In this document: piece after piece, positions 8,766-22,100 of the stretch
How positions within the stretch are numbered: the first letter of the stretch is position 1
Layout of the letters: each line of letters begins with the position of its first letter
Origin: Pseudomonas sp. GM79
Lineage (GTDB): Bacteria > Pseudomonadota > Gammaproteobacteria > Pseudomonadales > Pseudomonadaceae
Reading direction: 5' to 3'
Assembly: GCF_000282495.1 (NCBI RefSeq)
Contig: NZ_AKJE01000002.1
Coordinates: forward strand, 62,001 to 126,000
DNA length: 64,000 nt
Made by a program: the position numbers and the translations under genes
The notes under the pieces: model-generated
Told to the model about the DNA's origin: nothing
The model's input: only the letters and a program-made list of their open reading frames with translations
Database searches by the model: none

Positions 8766-11051
8766 TCAAAGATTCTCGTAGCGGTTCATGTCCAGCACGC
8801 CCTCTTCCACCGGGTCGGTGTCGTGGATATAGCGACTCAGATCATGGAAATATTGCCAGAACTGCGGATGGCTGCGGCGAATGCCCCAGCGTTCGACGAT
8901 TTTCTCGAAACTGGCAGCGTCCTTCGCGGTTTCCATCGCATCAACGAAAGCGGGTACTTGGCCGGCTGGAATGTTGAACATGAAGTTCGGGTAGCTGCTG
9001 AGTACACCCGGATAAATTGTCAACGTATCGAGCCCCGGCTGATAGCGCCGCGACTCCCCCAGCAGGAACGCCACGTTGCTGTGGGCCCGGTTGCGCAGCA
9101 GGCTATAGACCCCGCGCTTGCCGCTTTGAGTCTCGATGCGCAGCATCGTGGCTTCTGGCAATTGATCGATGACCTTCAGCCCCGCAGACGGACGTGAAGT
9201 CAGGCGGCTCAAGGCCTGTTCGGCGTTCTGCAATGCCAGATCGATGTTCGGCCGCGAGCAGTAGGCACCGTCGCAGCGGTTGATCGGGTCGGGGTTGGCA
9301 TTGAGTTCGCCGTACCGGGCCAGCAATTGCAGGGCGAAATCGCGTTTCGGGTCCTTCTCGCTCAGCGTCAGTGCCGTGGGTTTGTCGTTGTCGATGTACT
9401 CGTAATCCAGCCACATCTTGAGCTGTCCGCCGTTCTGGTACCAATCGTCGAGGTAGCCGTCCCGTGAATCGGCCGGCATCAGACGCAAAAAGTTCTGCTC
9501 GGCACCATTGCGAATCAGGTCGAAGTACAGCCGGGTCTGGGCCTGATGGGATACGTTGCCAAATACATCGAAGTTGACTGCCAACTGGTAATACGTGCGC
9601 TCCAGCAACGGGTAATCGAACAGCCAGATGGTTTGCGGAACGTCACCGATCAGGCCTTTGTTCACCGAGGCGCTGTCGAAATGCCGGAAGATGCTCAGCA
9701 GCGCGTTGTCATTGCCGGCCCACAGGGTCGACCAGCTCGGTGCCGGCAGGTCGGCGTAGCTGTCCCGGCGCAAGGCTTCGTACTCGTTGCGCTTGTCGCG
9801 GTAGTCGTGCCACAGGCTCAGGACACTGCCGACGTCATCGTTCTGTCCCGGCATCGCCAGCAATGGCGTGGCCTGACCGCGATAATTCGGGTCGGTGATA
9901 TAGAGGTCATGCTCCGGGGCCTGGAACAGCGCCCAGAAGTTGTCGCGAATCACGTCGGTGGCGATCTGGCCGCGGCAGACCGGGCCACGAATAAAGGTGC
10001 GCACAAAGTATTCGGCGTTATCGAGCATGAACTGGTAACGCGCCTGAGCCGGGATGGCCTCAAAGGTCGTGAACGGATTGGCCCGTCGTTCCGGCCCATA
10101 ACCCGGCAGCGCGTTGACCTGCCAGTTGCCGCTGTAGAACAGGCTTTTGATCCGCGCCATCCTCGCCGCGCTCAGCGGGTAGGTGATGTGGGTCTTGTGC
10201 ACGATCACGCCTTGCACCGGCCATAGACGGTAATAGACCTGAGTGCCCGGATCGTCATTCGGCCGGCGGGTGTTGATCAAATCAATCGGCTGCCCCGTCG
10301 GCGTGCGCGAGCGTACCCACTGAAAGAAATGCCCCGGCTCGCCGTCCTTGAAATAGAGATGCGCCAGGAACCAGTGCTCGAACAGCCAGCGCCCGACCAG
10401 ACTCTCCCGGGCGCCCGGCGCGTTGAGCAGGTTTTCCCACTGCACCACCTGCAAGGCTTCCTTGGCGCTGGGCACCAGGCCCTGCTCATCGATTGGCGCA
10501 CCGGAGGCCAGCCAGCGTTGCAAGGTCTGGTATTGCTGATCGGTCAGGCCAGTGACCGCCAGCGGCATGCCTTCTTTCGGGTGGGAGCTGGCATAGCCGT
10601 CGAACTCAGCCGGCATGGCGCACATGTTCTCCCGGTTTAGACCCAGGACGATGTCTTCCGGCAATTTGGCGTTAGGTTGCAACGGCGTTTTGTGGCCCAG
10701 ATCAAGCATGCGCGCCATCAGCGCCGCCTGGCTGCCTTGGGCGTCGAGCACCGAATAAAAGCCTTTTTGCTGCCAGGCGCGTTTGCCAGAGGCGTCATAA
10801 AACAGTCGGGTCGGCGCTGCGGCCTGTCTGCGTTCGCCATCATAAACGGGCGCCTTGGTTGCACCTCGGGCCGCCCCTTCACCACTGCCCAGATTAAGCT
10901 GACAGGCGGAGTCGTAGCAGGCATGGCAGGCCACGCACTTTTCGGTGAAGATCGGTTGAATGTCCCGGACGTAGGAAATATCCGGACCTTGCGCAGCGGC
11001 GCCCCCGCTTAAAAACAGCATCAATAGGCTGGTGACGACGCGATACGACAT
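8766..11051 (-). CDS. cti: Fatty acid cis/trans isomerase
   Basis: Periplasmic heme enzyme that converts cis to trans unsaturated acyl chains in membrane phospholipids, the fast solvent and heat response of Pseudomonas. It has 761 residues from ATG 11051; an ATG at 11069 in the same frame is possible. A signal peptide (SYRVVTSLLMLFLSGGAAAQ) is followed by a heme c site CVACH at residues 39-43 and extra cysteines. The length fits known Cti proteins. It is divergent from metH, the cti/metH neighbourhood I recall from P. putida. Confidence 0.95.
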   Translation of the reverse strand: MSYRVVTSLLMLFLSGGAAAQGPDISYVRDIQPIFTEKCVACHACYDSACQLNLGSGEGAARGATKAPVYDGERRQAAAPTRLFYDASGKRAWQQKGFYSVLDAQGSQAALMARMLDLGHKTPLQPNAKLPEDIVLGLNRENMCAMPAEFDGYASSHPKEGMPLAVTGLTDQQYQTLQRWLASGAPIDEQGLVPSAKEALQVVQWENLLNAPGARESLVGRWLFEHWFLAHLYFKDGEPGHFFQWVRSRTPTGQPIDLINTRRPNDDPGTQVYYRLWPVQGVIVHKTHITYPLSAARMARIKSLFYSGNWQVNALPGYGPERRANPFTTFEAIPAQARYQFMLDNAEYFVRTFIRGPVCRGQIATDVIRDNFWALFQAPEHDLYITDPNYRGQATPLLAMPGQNDDVGSVLSLWHDYRDKRNEYEALRRDSYADLPAPSWSTLWAGNDNALLSIFRHFDSASVNKGLIGDVPQTIWLFDYPLLERTYYQLAVNFDVFGNVSHQAQTRLYFDLIRNGAEQNFLRLMPADSRDGYLDDWYQNGGQLKMWLDYEYIDNDKPTALTLSEKDPKRDFALQLLARYGELNANPDPINRCDGAYCSRPNIDLALQNAEQALSRLTSRPSAGLKVIDQLPEATMLRIETQSGKRGVYSLLRNRAHSNVAFLLGESRRYQPGLDTLTIYPGVLSSYPNFMFNIPAGQVPAFVDAMETAKDAASFEKIVERWGIRRSHPQFWQYFHDLSRYIHDTDPVEEGVLDMNRYENL

Positions 11052-11206
11052 ATCCCTGGTCCTGATCATGAGAAAACGCCGCGATTCTACCGGTCTGGCC
11101 TGCGCACCAACATGAACGATATTCATGCAAAACCCGTACATGCTCCAAAAGCGCACAGGTTTGTTATTATCCCGCCCCTTCGTCATGGCCTTACCGAGTA
11201 GTCCAA

Positions 11207-14917
<3,711 letters not shown>

Positions 14918-14927
14918 CCCCAGGTCT

Positions 14928-14951
14928 GTTGGCCACAATAGTGCGGCCAAC
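14928..14951 (+). terminator. Possible terminator hairpin after metH
   Basis: A 7-bp perfect stem GTTGGCC/GGCCAAC with a 10-nt loop, 11 bp after the metH stop. There is no T-run, so intrinsic termination is uncertain; the REPIN just beyond may add to it. Confidence 0.4.
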
Positions 14952-14961
14952 AACGACTCCC

Positions 14962-15051
14962 TGTGGGAGCGGGCTTGCTCGCGAAAGCGGACTGACAGTC
15001 AATATTGATATCGACTGTTATGACGCTTTCGCGAGCAAGCCCGCTCCCACA
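14962..15051. repeat. REPIN after metH
   Basis: Forward REP at 14962-14985 and reverse REP at 15028-15051, with a spacer containing the ATTGATATCGAC variant common to this family. Confidence 0.93.
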
Positions 15052-15115
15052 TTTGATTTTGTGCATGCCGTGGATTGTCTATGCTTACCTTTCACACATG
15101 CGTGACGGGGGATTT

Positions 15116-15337
15116 ATGGACGATCCAGTCGACAACAACAAGCCACCGACCTTCTGGCAGATGCTGCACAGCGTGATGGCGGCGGCGTTCGGGGTGCAGA
15201 GCGGGAAGAACCGGGCCCGGGATTTCACCCACGGCAAGCCGAGTCATTTCGTGATTTTGGGGATTCTGTTCACGGCAGTGTTCGCGTTGACGCTATTTGG
15301 CATCGTCAAACTGGTGGTGTACCTGGCGGGTATCTGA
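15116..15337 (+). CDS. DUF2970 small membrane protein
   Basis: A 73-residue protein matching the DUF2970 pattern: a conserved soluble part (PPTFWQMLHSVMAAAFGVQS, then KNRARDF) followed by one C-terminal membrane span (FVILGILFTAVFALTLFGIV). The ATG at 15116 has a GGGGGA ribosome site 5 bp upstream, preferred over the upstream ATG at 15098. Function unknown. It ends 6 bp from the stop of the convergent binding-protein gene. Confidence 0.85.
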   Translation: MDDPVDNNKPPTFWQMLHSVMAAAFGVQSGKNRARDFTHGKPSHFVILGILFTAVFALTLFGIVKLVVYLAGI

Positions 15338-15343
15338 ACCGGC

Positions 15344-16429
15344 TCAGTACATCAGGGCTTGCAAGCTGAACGGGTAGCGATACGAAGTCGGCCGCCCCTT
15401 GGCCGAGAGCTTCTGGAAATCCACCCCATAATCCTGAGTCGCACTCAACGCCAGCAACCGCTTAGCTTGTGCGTGACTGATCAGCTGCAACAACGGAATC
15501 TGCCGGTCGCGCCCGCCGTACTGACTGACATCCACCCCCAGGTCGTAGTCATGCAGTTGCACCAAGGCCCAACCACCCAGAGTGAAGTGCCCGCCCAACA
15601 GCACACTCAACCGCCCTTCCAACAGCGCCTGTAACGCAGTCGGTGAATTATTGACGGCGCTGAACAGCGCGTCCTTGCCGGGTTGGCCGCCCGTTTCGGC
15701 GTAGGCCTGCATGGCACCAAAGGCCATTTCATCGTTGGCCGACCAGACCAGCGACGTTTGCGGGTAACGCTTGAACAATAACCTGGCCTGTTCATAGGCG
15801 CGCTCGCGGGTCCAGCCGCCATAGACCAACTGGCGTAACCGCACTTCAGGGTGTTCGGCCAATGCCCGCATCATGCCCTTCTCACGCTGTTGCGCGGCTG
15901 GCGTGATCTTCAGGCCGGAGAAGGCCACGAGATCAATGACCTGACCGGGCGCGACCGGGCGATGCAGGCGAATCAGCTCCTTGAGCATCAAGTAGCCACC
16001 CTCCTCATTGTTGGGCACCAGGCTGCCCAACCAGTCGGGATACTTCTCCGGCTGGGTGCCGAGCAAGCGCATCTGGTCTGCGGTCAGGCCGTTGTTGACC
16101 AAAAACAGCTTCACACCGCTGCCTTGAGCCAGGCGCAGGATTTCGGGCGCAACATACAGTTCGTTGACGAACACCAGATAATCCGGTCGATTCGGCCCTT
16201 GCAGGGCTTCGCGGGCTTGCTTGAGTGTGGTTTCAGCGTTTCGCTCGGAATACTGGATGCGCAAATCCATGCCCAGGCTCTTGGCCGCGGCTTGCATGAA
16301 CTGCGAATAACTGACCCAGAAGACCTCTTGGGTGGTTCCCGGATTGAGGAACAATACGGACGCCGCCTGAGCACAGGGTCCCAGGACCGTGCCAAGTATC
16401 AGCACTACACCATAGAAGAACTTCAACAT
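15344..16429 (-). CDS. Orphan periplasmic substrate-binding protein (sugar-binding-like)
   Basis: A 361-residue exported protein with a signal peptide ending near CAQAA (residue 23) and a type I periplasmic binding fold. Mature start SVLFLNPGTTQEVFWVSYS, a VNNG segment near residue 110 and LVWSANDEMAFGAMQAY near 230 resemble ribose/autoinducer-2-type binding proteins (Peripla_BP_4). No permease or ATPase gene is next to it, so it may serve a distant transporter or a sensor. The ligand cannot be told from the sequence. Confidence 0.75.
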   Translation of the reverse strand: MLKFFYGVVLILGTVLGPCAQAASVLFLNPGTTQEVFWVSYSQFMQAAAKSLGMDLRIQYSERNAETTLKQAREALQGPNRPDYLVFVNELYVAPEILRLAQGSGVKLFLVNNGLTADQMRLLGTQPEKYPDWLGSLVPNNEEGGYLMLKELIRLHRPVAPGQVIDLVAFSGLKITPAAQQREKGMMRALAEHPEVRLRQLVYGGWTRERAYEQARLLFKRYPQTSLVWSANDEMAFGAMQAYAETGGQPGKDALFSAVNNSPTALQALLEGRLSVLLGGHFTLGGWALVQLHDYDLGVDVSQYGGRDRQIPLLQLISHAQAKRLLALSATQDYGVDFQKLSAKGRPTSYRYPFSLQALMY

Positions 16430-16545
16430 TAATCGTCCGAGCCCCCGAAAATCCGCTGCGCATTATAGCCAGCGAACTCCCTTGGAACGGCGCTTATTCC
16501 GGCTTCTGTCCGACAATCGTCGGCGCCGGGCCCGGACGGGGTCGT

Positions 16546-16659
16546 TTATTGATGGCTGACCCAGAACACCGCTGTGCCCACGACCAGGATGATCAGGAAC
16601 AAAATCGCCCAGGCATCGACCGTGCTATCGCTTTTCCCTGCTTTGGTTGGGTTGCTCAT
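16546..16659 (-). CDS. Small single-span membrane protein (37 aa)
   Basis: A 37-residue frame with a GAGGCG ribosome site before ATG 16659. A polar N-terminus (SNPTKAGKSDSTVDAW) is followed by one hydrophobic helix AILFLIILVVGTAVFWV. It lies between the orphan binding protein and cysI. I do not recognise a function; the site and clear helix suggest it is translated. Confidence 0.6.
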   Translation of the reverse strand: MSNPTKAGKSDSTVDAWAILFLIILVVGTAVFWVSHQ

Positions 16660-16950
16660 TGCATCGCCTCTTGTCGGTTTTATCGGTGATTGCATAAAGA
16701 CTCGAGCACAGTTAAGACGATGATTGCCCGCACCACAAATGTGGGTTTTACCACCATGAGTTTCATTAGTCTTTTTGGTTCTTTGCATATACTCAAACAT
16801 CACTTTTGCGCATAACTGCAAACTGGTATCTTGCGTCGGCTCCGTTGGGAGTGCGCGGCCGTGCGCGCAGAATTGCCGAGGCTGTATCGGATGAAAGCTA
16901 GCGAAAACGCAGCTATATCCAACCGGCCCAAGCCTGAGAACAGGACTTAT

Positions 16951-18609
16951 ATGTACGTATACGACGAGTACGATCAGCGGATCATCGAGGACCGCGTCAA
17001 GCAGTTCCGTGATCAGACCCGACGCTATCTGGCAGGCGAGCTGAGCGAAGAAGAATTCCGCCCCCTGCGCCTGCAAAATGGCCTTTATATCCAGCGCTTC
17101 GCGCCGATGCTGCGGGTGGCGGTGCCTTATGGCCAACTGACTTCGCGCCAAACGCGAATGATGGCCAGGATTGCCCGTGACTACGACAAGGGCTACGCCC
17201 ACATCAGTACCCGGCAGAACGTGCAGTTCAACTGGCCTGCCCTGGAAGATATCCCGGACATCCTGGCTGAACTGGCGACCGTGCAGATGCATGCGATCCA
17301 GACCAGCGGCAACTGCCTGCGCAACGTCACCACCGACCAGTTCGCCGGTGTCGCGGCCGACGAATTGATCGACCCGCGTCCATGGTGCGAAATCGTCCGC
17401 CAGTGGACCACGTTCCACCCGGAATTCGCCTACCTGCCGCGTAAATTCAAAATCGCCATCAACGGTTCGACGTCTGACCGTGCGGCCATTGAAGTCCATG
17501 ACATTGGCCTTGAGCCAGTGCATAACGCCGCGGGCGAACTGGGTTTCCGTGTGCTGGTCGGTGGCGGCCTGGGCCGTACGCCGGTGGTGGGCGCGTTCAT
17601 CAACGAGTTCCTGCCGTGGCAGGACTTGCTGAGCTATCTCGACGCCATCCTGCGGGTTTACAACCGCTACGGCCGTCGCGACAACAAATACAAGGCGCGG
17701 ATCAAGATTCTGGTCAAGGCCCTGACACCTGAAGTGTTCGCGCAGAAAGTCGATGCGGAAATGGAACACCTTCGTGGTGGCCAGACCACGCTGACCGAGG
17801 CCGAAGTGCATCGCGTGGCCAAACACTTTGTCGATCCGCAATACCAGGCTCTGGACAACCAGACGGCCGAACTGACCGAGCTCGACAAACAGCACCCAGG
17901 CTTCGCCCGCTGGCGCACCCGCAACACCCTGACCCACAAGAAACCGGGTTACGTAGCCGTGACCCTGTCCCTGAAGCCGACTGGCGTTGCGCCGGGCGAC
18001 ATCACCGACAAGCAGCTCGATGCCGTTGCCGACCTCGCCGATCGTTACAGCTTCGGTCAGCTGCGCACTTCCCACGAGCAGAACATTATCCTGGCCGATG
18101 TCGAGCAGAGCCAATTGTTCGCCCTGTGGAGCGAGTTGCGCGAGCAAGGTTTCGCCACACCGAACATTGGCTTGCTGACCGACATCATCTGCTGCCCGGG
18201 CGGTGATTTCTGCTCGCTGGCCAACGCCAAATCGATCCCGATCGCCGAGTCGATCCAGCGCCGTTTCGACGACCTGGACTACCTGTTCGACATTGGCGAA
18301 CTGGACCTGAACATCTCTGGGTGCATGAACGCCTGTGGTCACCACCACGTCGGCCACATCGGCATTCTCGGGGTCGACAAGAAAGGCGAAGAGTTCTACC
18401 AGGTGTCCCTGGGTGGCAGCGCCAGTCGCGATGCAAGCCTGGGCAAGATCCTCGGCCCGTCCTTCGCACAGGAAGCCATGCCTGACGTGATCGAGAAGCT
18501 GATCGACGTGTACATCGAACAACGTACCGAAGACGAACGCTTCATCGACACCTATCAGCGTATCGGCATCGACCTCTTCAAGGAGCGCGTCTATGCAGCG
18601 AATAATTAA
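16951..18609 (+). CDS. cysI: Sulfite reductase hemoprotein (nitrite/sulfite reductase)
   Basis: Siroheme [4Fe-4S] enzyme reducing sulfite to sulfide for cysteine synthesis. It has 552 residues from ATG 16951, which follows AGGACTT. The domain order is that of the ferredoxin/hemoprotein family: two half-domains, with the cluster cysteines C415 and C421 (CPGGDFC) and C458 and C462 (CMNAC, followed by GHHHVGHIGI). The HISTRQNVQFNWPALED segment is typical. The DUF934 gene overlaps its 3' end by 17 bp, so the two are translationally linked. Confidence 0.92.
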   Translation: MYVYDEYDQRIIEDRVKQFRDQTRRYLAGELSEEEFRPLRLQNGLYIQRFAPMLRVAVPYGQLTSRQTRMMARIARDYDKGYAHISTRQNVQFNWPALEDIPDILAELATVQMHAIQTSGNCLRNVTTDQFAGVAADELIDPRPWCEIVRQWTTFHPEFAYLPRKFKIAINGSTSDRAAIEVHDIGLEPVHNAAGELGFRVLVGGGLGRTPVVGAFINEFLPWQDLLSYLDAILRVYNRYGRRDNKYKARIKILVKALTPEVFAQKVDAEMEHLRGGQTTLTEAEVHRVAKHFVDPQYQALDNQTAELTELDKQHPGFARWRTRNTLTHKKPGYVAVTLSLKPTGVAPGDITDKQLDAVADLADRYSFGQLRTSHEQNIILADVEQSQLFALWSELREQGFATPNIGLLTDIICCPGGDFCSLANAKSIPIAESIQRRFDDLDYLFDIGELDLNISGCMNACGHHHVGHIGILGVDKKGEEFYQVSLGGSASRDASLGKILGPSFAQEAMPDVIEKLIDVYIEQRTEDERFIDTYQRIGIDLFKERVYAANN

Positions 18610-19087
18610 GAACAACGAAGTCGTCGACGAAACCTGGCACTTGCTGCCGAAAGATTTCAACATCGACGAGATCAGCAACTGCGACGACCTGATCGTCCCG
18701 CTGCAACTGTGGCGCGAACACAGCCGTATGCTCAAGGCTCGCGATGGCGGCCTGGGTGTATGGCTGGATGCCGATGAAGAAGCCGAAGAAATCGGTGAAG
18801 ACGTGGATAATTTCCAGGTCATCGCCTTGAATTTCCCGGCCTTCACTGACGGCCGTAACTACTCCAATGCTCGCTTGCTGCGTGACCGTTACGGTTTCAA
18901 AGGCGAACTGCGGGCGATTGGCGATGTGCTGCGCGACCAGTTGTTCTACCTGCACCGCTGCGGCTTTGACGCGTTTGCGATTCGCGCCGACAAAGACCCG
19001 TACGAAGCCCTTGAAAGCCTCAAGGACTTCTCTGTGACCTATCAGGCCGCCACCGACGAACCGCTGCCGCTGTTCCGTCGCCGTTGA
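18593..19087 (+). CDS. DUF934 protein, sulfite reductase partner
   Basis: A 164-residue soluble protein of the DUF934 family, conserved directly behind sulfite reductase in many proteobacteria and suspected to help sulfite reduction, possibly in electron delivery. Motifs: FPAFTDGRNYSNARLLRDRY and GDVLRDQLFYLHRCGFDAF. It starts inside the end of cysI (17-bp overlap). A strong hairpin follows the stop. The partner role is inferred from context. Confidence 0.85.
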   Translation: MQRIIKNNEVVDETWHLLPKDFNIDEISNCDDLIVPLQLWREHSRMLKARDGGLGVWLDADEEAEEIGEDVDNFQVIALNFPAFTDGRNYSNARLLRDRYGFKGELRAIGDVLRDQLFYLHRCGFDAFAIRADKDPYEALESLKDFSVTYQAATDEPLPLFRRR

Positions 19088-19093
19088 TGTCCT

Positions 19094-19123
19094 GGCCTTG
19101 AACCCTTTGCGGGGTTCAAGGCC
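19094..19123. terminator. Hairpin terminator between DUF934 gene and toxin-like gene
   Basis: A 12-bp perfect stem GGCCTTGAACCC/GGGTTCAAGGCC with a 6-nt loop in the 44-bp gap between two convergent stops. The T-rich tail is imperfect (ATCCTCTTCT). Confidence 0.7.
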
Positions 19124-19131
19124 ATCCTCTT

Positions 19132-22100
19132 CTAGGCCTGCTCGGTGATCACCGGAAAGGGCCGCCCCATCGCTACCCAATCGCGGTAGAGCCTGGCCCG
19201 ATCCTCCAGCGACATGAAAATCCCCAGCGGATTTTCAGCATCGACCTCTGTGGCCTCGACCACCCGGTTCAGCCAGCTCCACAACTCGTCCGATGCCTGC
19301 GCCTCGCTCAACAGTTGCCAGACCCTCGCTTGCAACGCCATATACTCGACCTGAAAGTCCGCCGTCAGGCTGAGCCCATCGATGAGCCTCAGGAAACGAC
19401 TGCCTGACGGCTTGACCGCCAGTTGCTGCCAGATTGTTCGCCTGGCTTGCTGCAGCGCTTCATCCCCCTCTTGTAACCACGCCTCTGGATTGCCATAACC
19501 GGGACCCGGCGCGCTCAACCACAGGTTGATCCCTGTGCGCTGTCGATGGCTGATCAGGCGCCGCAATGTGTCTTCGTCCGTTAACGGATTGCCCCAAAGC
19601 TGCACTCGCCCCCGAACCATGGCCTGGCTCAACACCGCCGACGGAACCCGGGTGATCCGGTTGTCACGCAGGTCCAGCGACGTCAGGTAGGGCTCGCCCC
19701 TAATCCCGATCGGGCACGTACTGATCCCTGCTTTCCTCAAATTCACCTCGCGCAGGTTGTCCATCCCTAACAACACAGGCGAAACACTCAGGGGGTTTTC
19801 ACTCAGGTCCAGTGATTGCAAGTTAATCAAGTCACTCAGTTGCGACGCCGTGTTCTCCCTGAATTTGAGAAACGTGTCTTTCAGATTCAGCGTTGTGAGA
19901 TGGCTCATTCGCGGGATTGCAGGCGGCAAAACACTCTCCAGCGCCCCCATGGCGTCAGATAGCCGCAGATCGACTTTCTCCAGATTCAATACCCGCAGAT
20001 TGGGGAAAGACTCCAGGAACCCGTTCAAGCTCTCACGCTCTGTCAGGTGAAATCCGCGCATCGACAACTCGATCACCTCGTTGAACTTGATGTTCATGAT
20101 CGGCAAGCGGTGGTAGTCCTCGAACTCCAGATCCAGTTTGTATCCCGCTAACGCTTCGCCGGAATAAAGGCGGTTGGCCTGCGGCGGACACTTTTGCCAG
20201 ATTGAGATCAGCTCGTCAGCCAGTTCTATCCGGGTCTCGCGCTCGAGTTCCATCGCGTGCTGCACCAACGCGACGTTATGCGCCGCGATTTGCGCATGAG
20301 TCATGCCCACAGCGTCCTCGTCGCCAGCGGCCAGAAAGTCGATGCCCATGTCATCGACATCCTGCAGGGACCGGTCGATCCAACTGGTCAAATCCGTACT
20401 CAATTGCTCAGACTGTTGCTTCAGACCATCGAGGCGTGACTGAGCGCTTGCTCCGGCATGTTGCAGCCATTCATCGGCCTGCGCGTTGCCGAAGTCGGGA
20501 TAGAGGTCCCTGACTTGCAGTCTCATCGTCTCGTGGCTCAACGCCGCAGCCTGGAGGGTCGTCGGAAAGCCGCCGCCCCTCAAGCCCTGCATTTCAAAAG
20601 GCAATCCTCCGTCCATTCTGCCCAGGCCCAGGCCGAACTCGGCGCGCGATAGCGTCCGGTCGCGAAGGTTGAGCTTCAGTTCGTTGGCCGGGTTCAGCGA
20701 CTGCAATTGCAGCGCCGCCCGCTCATCCGCGGACAACACACCGATGACGGCCCCGTAAAAGTCCGTGCGCGCGATGGCCTGGGCGACCACATCAACGTAT
20801 TGATAGTGGTCGCCGATTTTGATCAAGCGACGACAATCAGCCGCATCAAGCGAACCGCAACGATCCAGCACCCGACCTTGCAACGAGCCGTCTAGCACCT
20901 CGATTCGCAGGCCTTTTGGCCATCCGGGCAAGTTTTTCAGCGAATGCAAGGCCAGCGTGTCCGAATCGGAATGGGCCACGGATCGCAGATAAAGGCCTTC
21001 GTAAGCACGGGTCAGCCTCACATGCTGCTGATACTGGCGGGCCTTGCCATCCAGTTGCCTGAATACCCCCTTGATCTCGATCGCATCCGGCGTCTCTGTG
21101 AACGCTATGCCACAGCGATCAAGCATCTGCTCCACCGCACTTTTCGGCAGGCCGGGATATTGTTGTTGAAACAATCGGACCCATTCATGCTCCGAGTGCT
21201 GGAGCGCCTGATAGCGAGCGTTGAATAACTCCACTCGCCGGGCCTGCAATGCCTCGTTCCCGTCAGCCTGCGCTTTGTCGATGACCTCCACGACGTCCTG
21301 ATCGATTTTGAAGCGGCTGATAGTGTCGGCCAACACAGGCGTGGGTTGACGACCGGCCTGCATCATTCGCAGCAGATCGTCATCAACGGCGCTGACCTTG
21401 CCGATTTGCGCCAGCACTTCGTCGCTGAAGGCGTCCACCGGAGCGCCGATCCCTCGCAGCAGGCTCAGACGGGTCGGCATCTGTGCGGCCGACTCCAGAG
21501 GGGCGACATGAACGGGTGGAGCGTCCACCGGCATACCATCGAGCCGCACAGCGGGCTCCTCGGCCCCGTGCTCGGCCCTGGCCAGCGCGGTGGCCTCGGC
21601 GCCTTCGCCTTTTAACGAAGCGGCAGCCCCGGCCAGCGGCAGAGCATTGAGCAAGCCGAACACGGTTCGCGTCACGCCTTCAGAACGCTCACTGGCCGTT
21701 TTCCCCTCGATGGCCTCATCCAGGCCGTAACCGGCGTCAATAAGCCCGGCCAGCACCAACAATCCCTCACCTCCGGGCACAAACAACGCCAGTGGCCCGA
21801 ACCGGTTGACCCATTGCACGATCGGCTCGACGAAAGCGCTCAGATTGTCACGGTTGACCTGGGCATCGTCGCGGATGGTCTTGACGCTGTCCTGGGCGGC
21901 CTGCTTCATGGAACTCACCAACTGCGCAAAAGGGTCGGATGCGCTGGGTGAGCGATCAAAATTGATGTAGTCGTCCGGATCCCAATGGCCATCATCGTTG
22001 AAGAACCCGGCATTCTTCGTCAGCCTGTGCATCCTGGGATAAACCGCCATGCCCTCCAGTGCGGTCAGTACCCCCGCATGAAAGGTGCCGTCCTCGCGAT

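Noticed and set aside
11080..11206. A B12 riboswitch or SAM riboswitch before metH
   Set aside because: The 127-bp leader region between the likely cti and metH starts has none of the conserved aptamer sequences seen at 4888-5500.
16546..18846. A 766-codon minus-strand open frame opposite cysI ending in a small membrane protein
   Set aside because: Only the last 37 codons (16546-16659) have their own ribosome site and a sensible protein; the rest is antisense to sulfite reductase.
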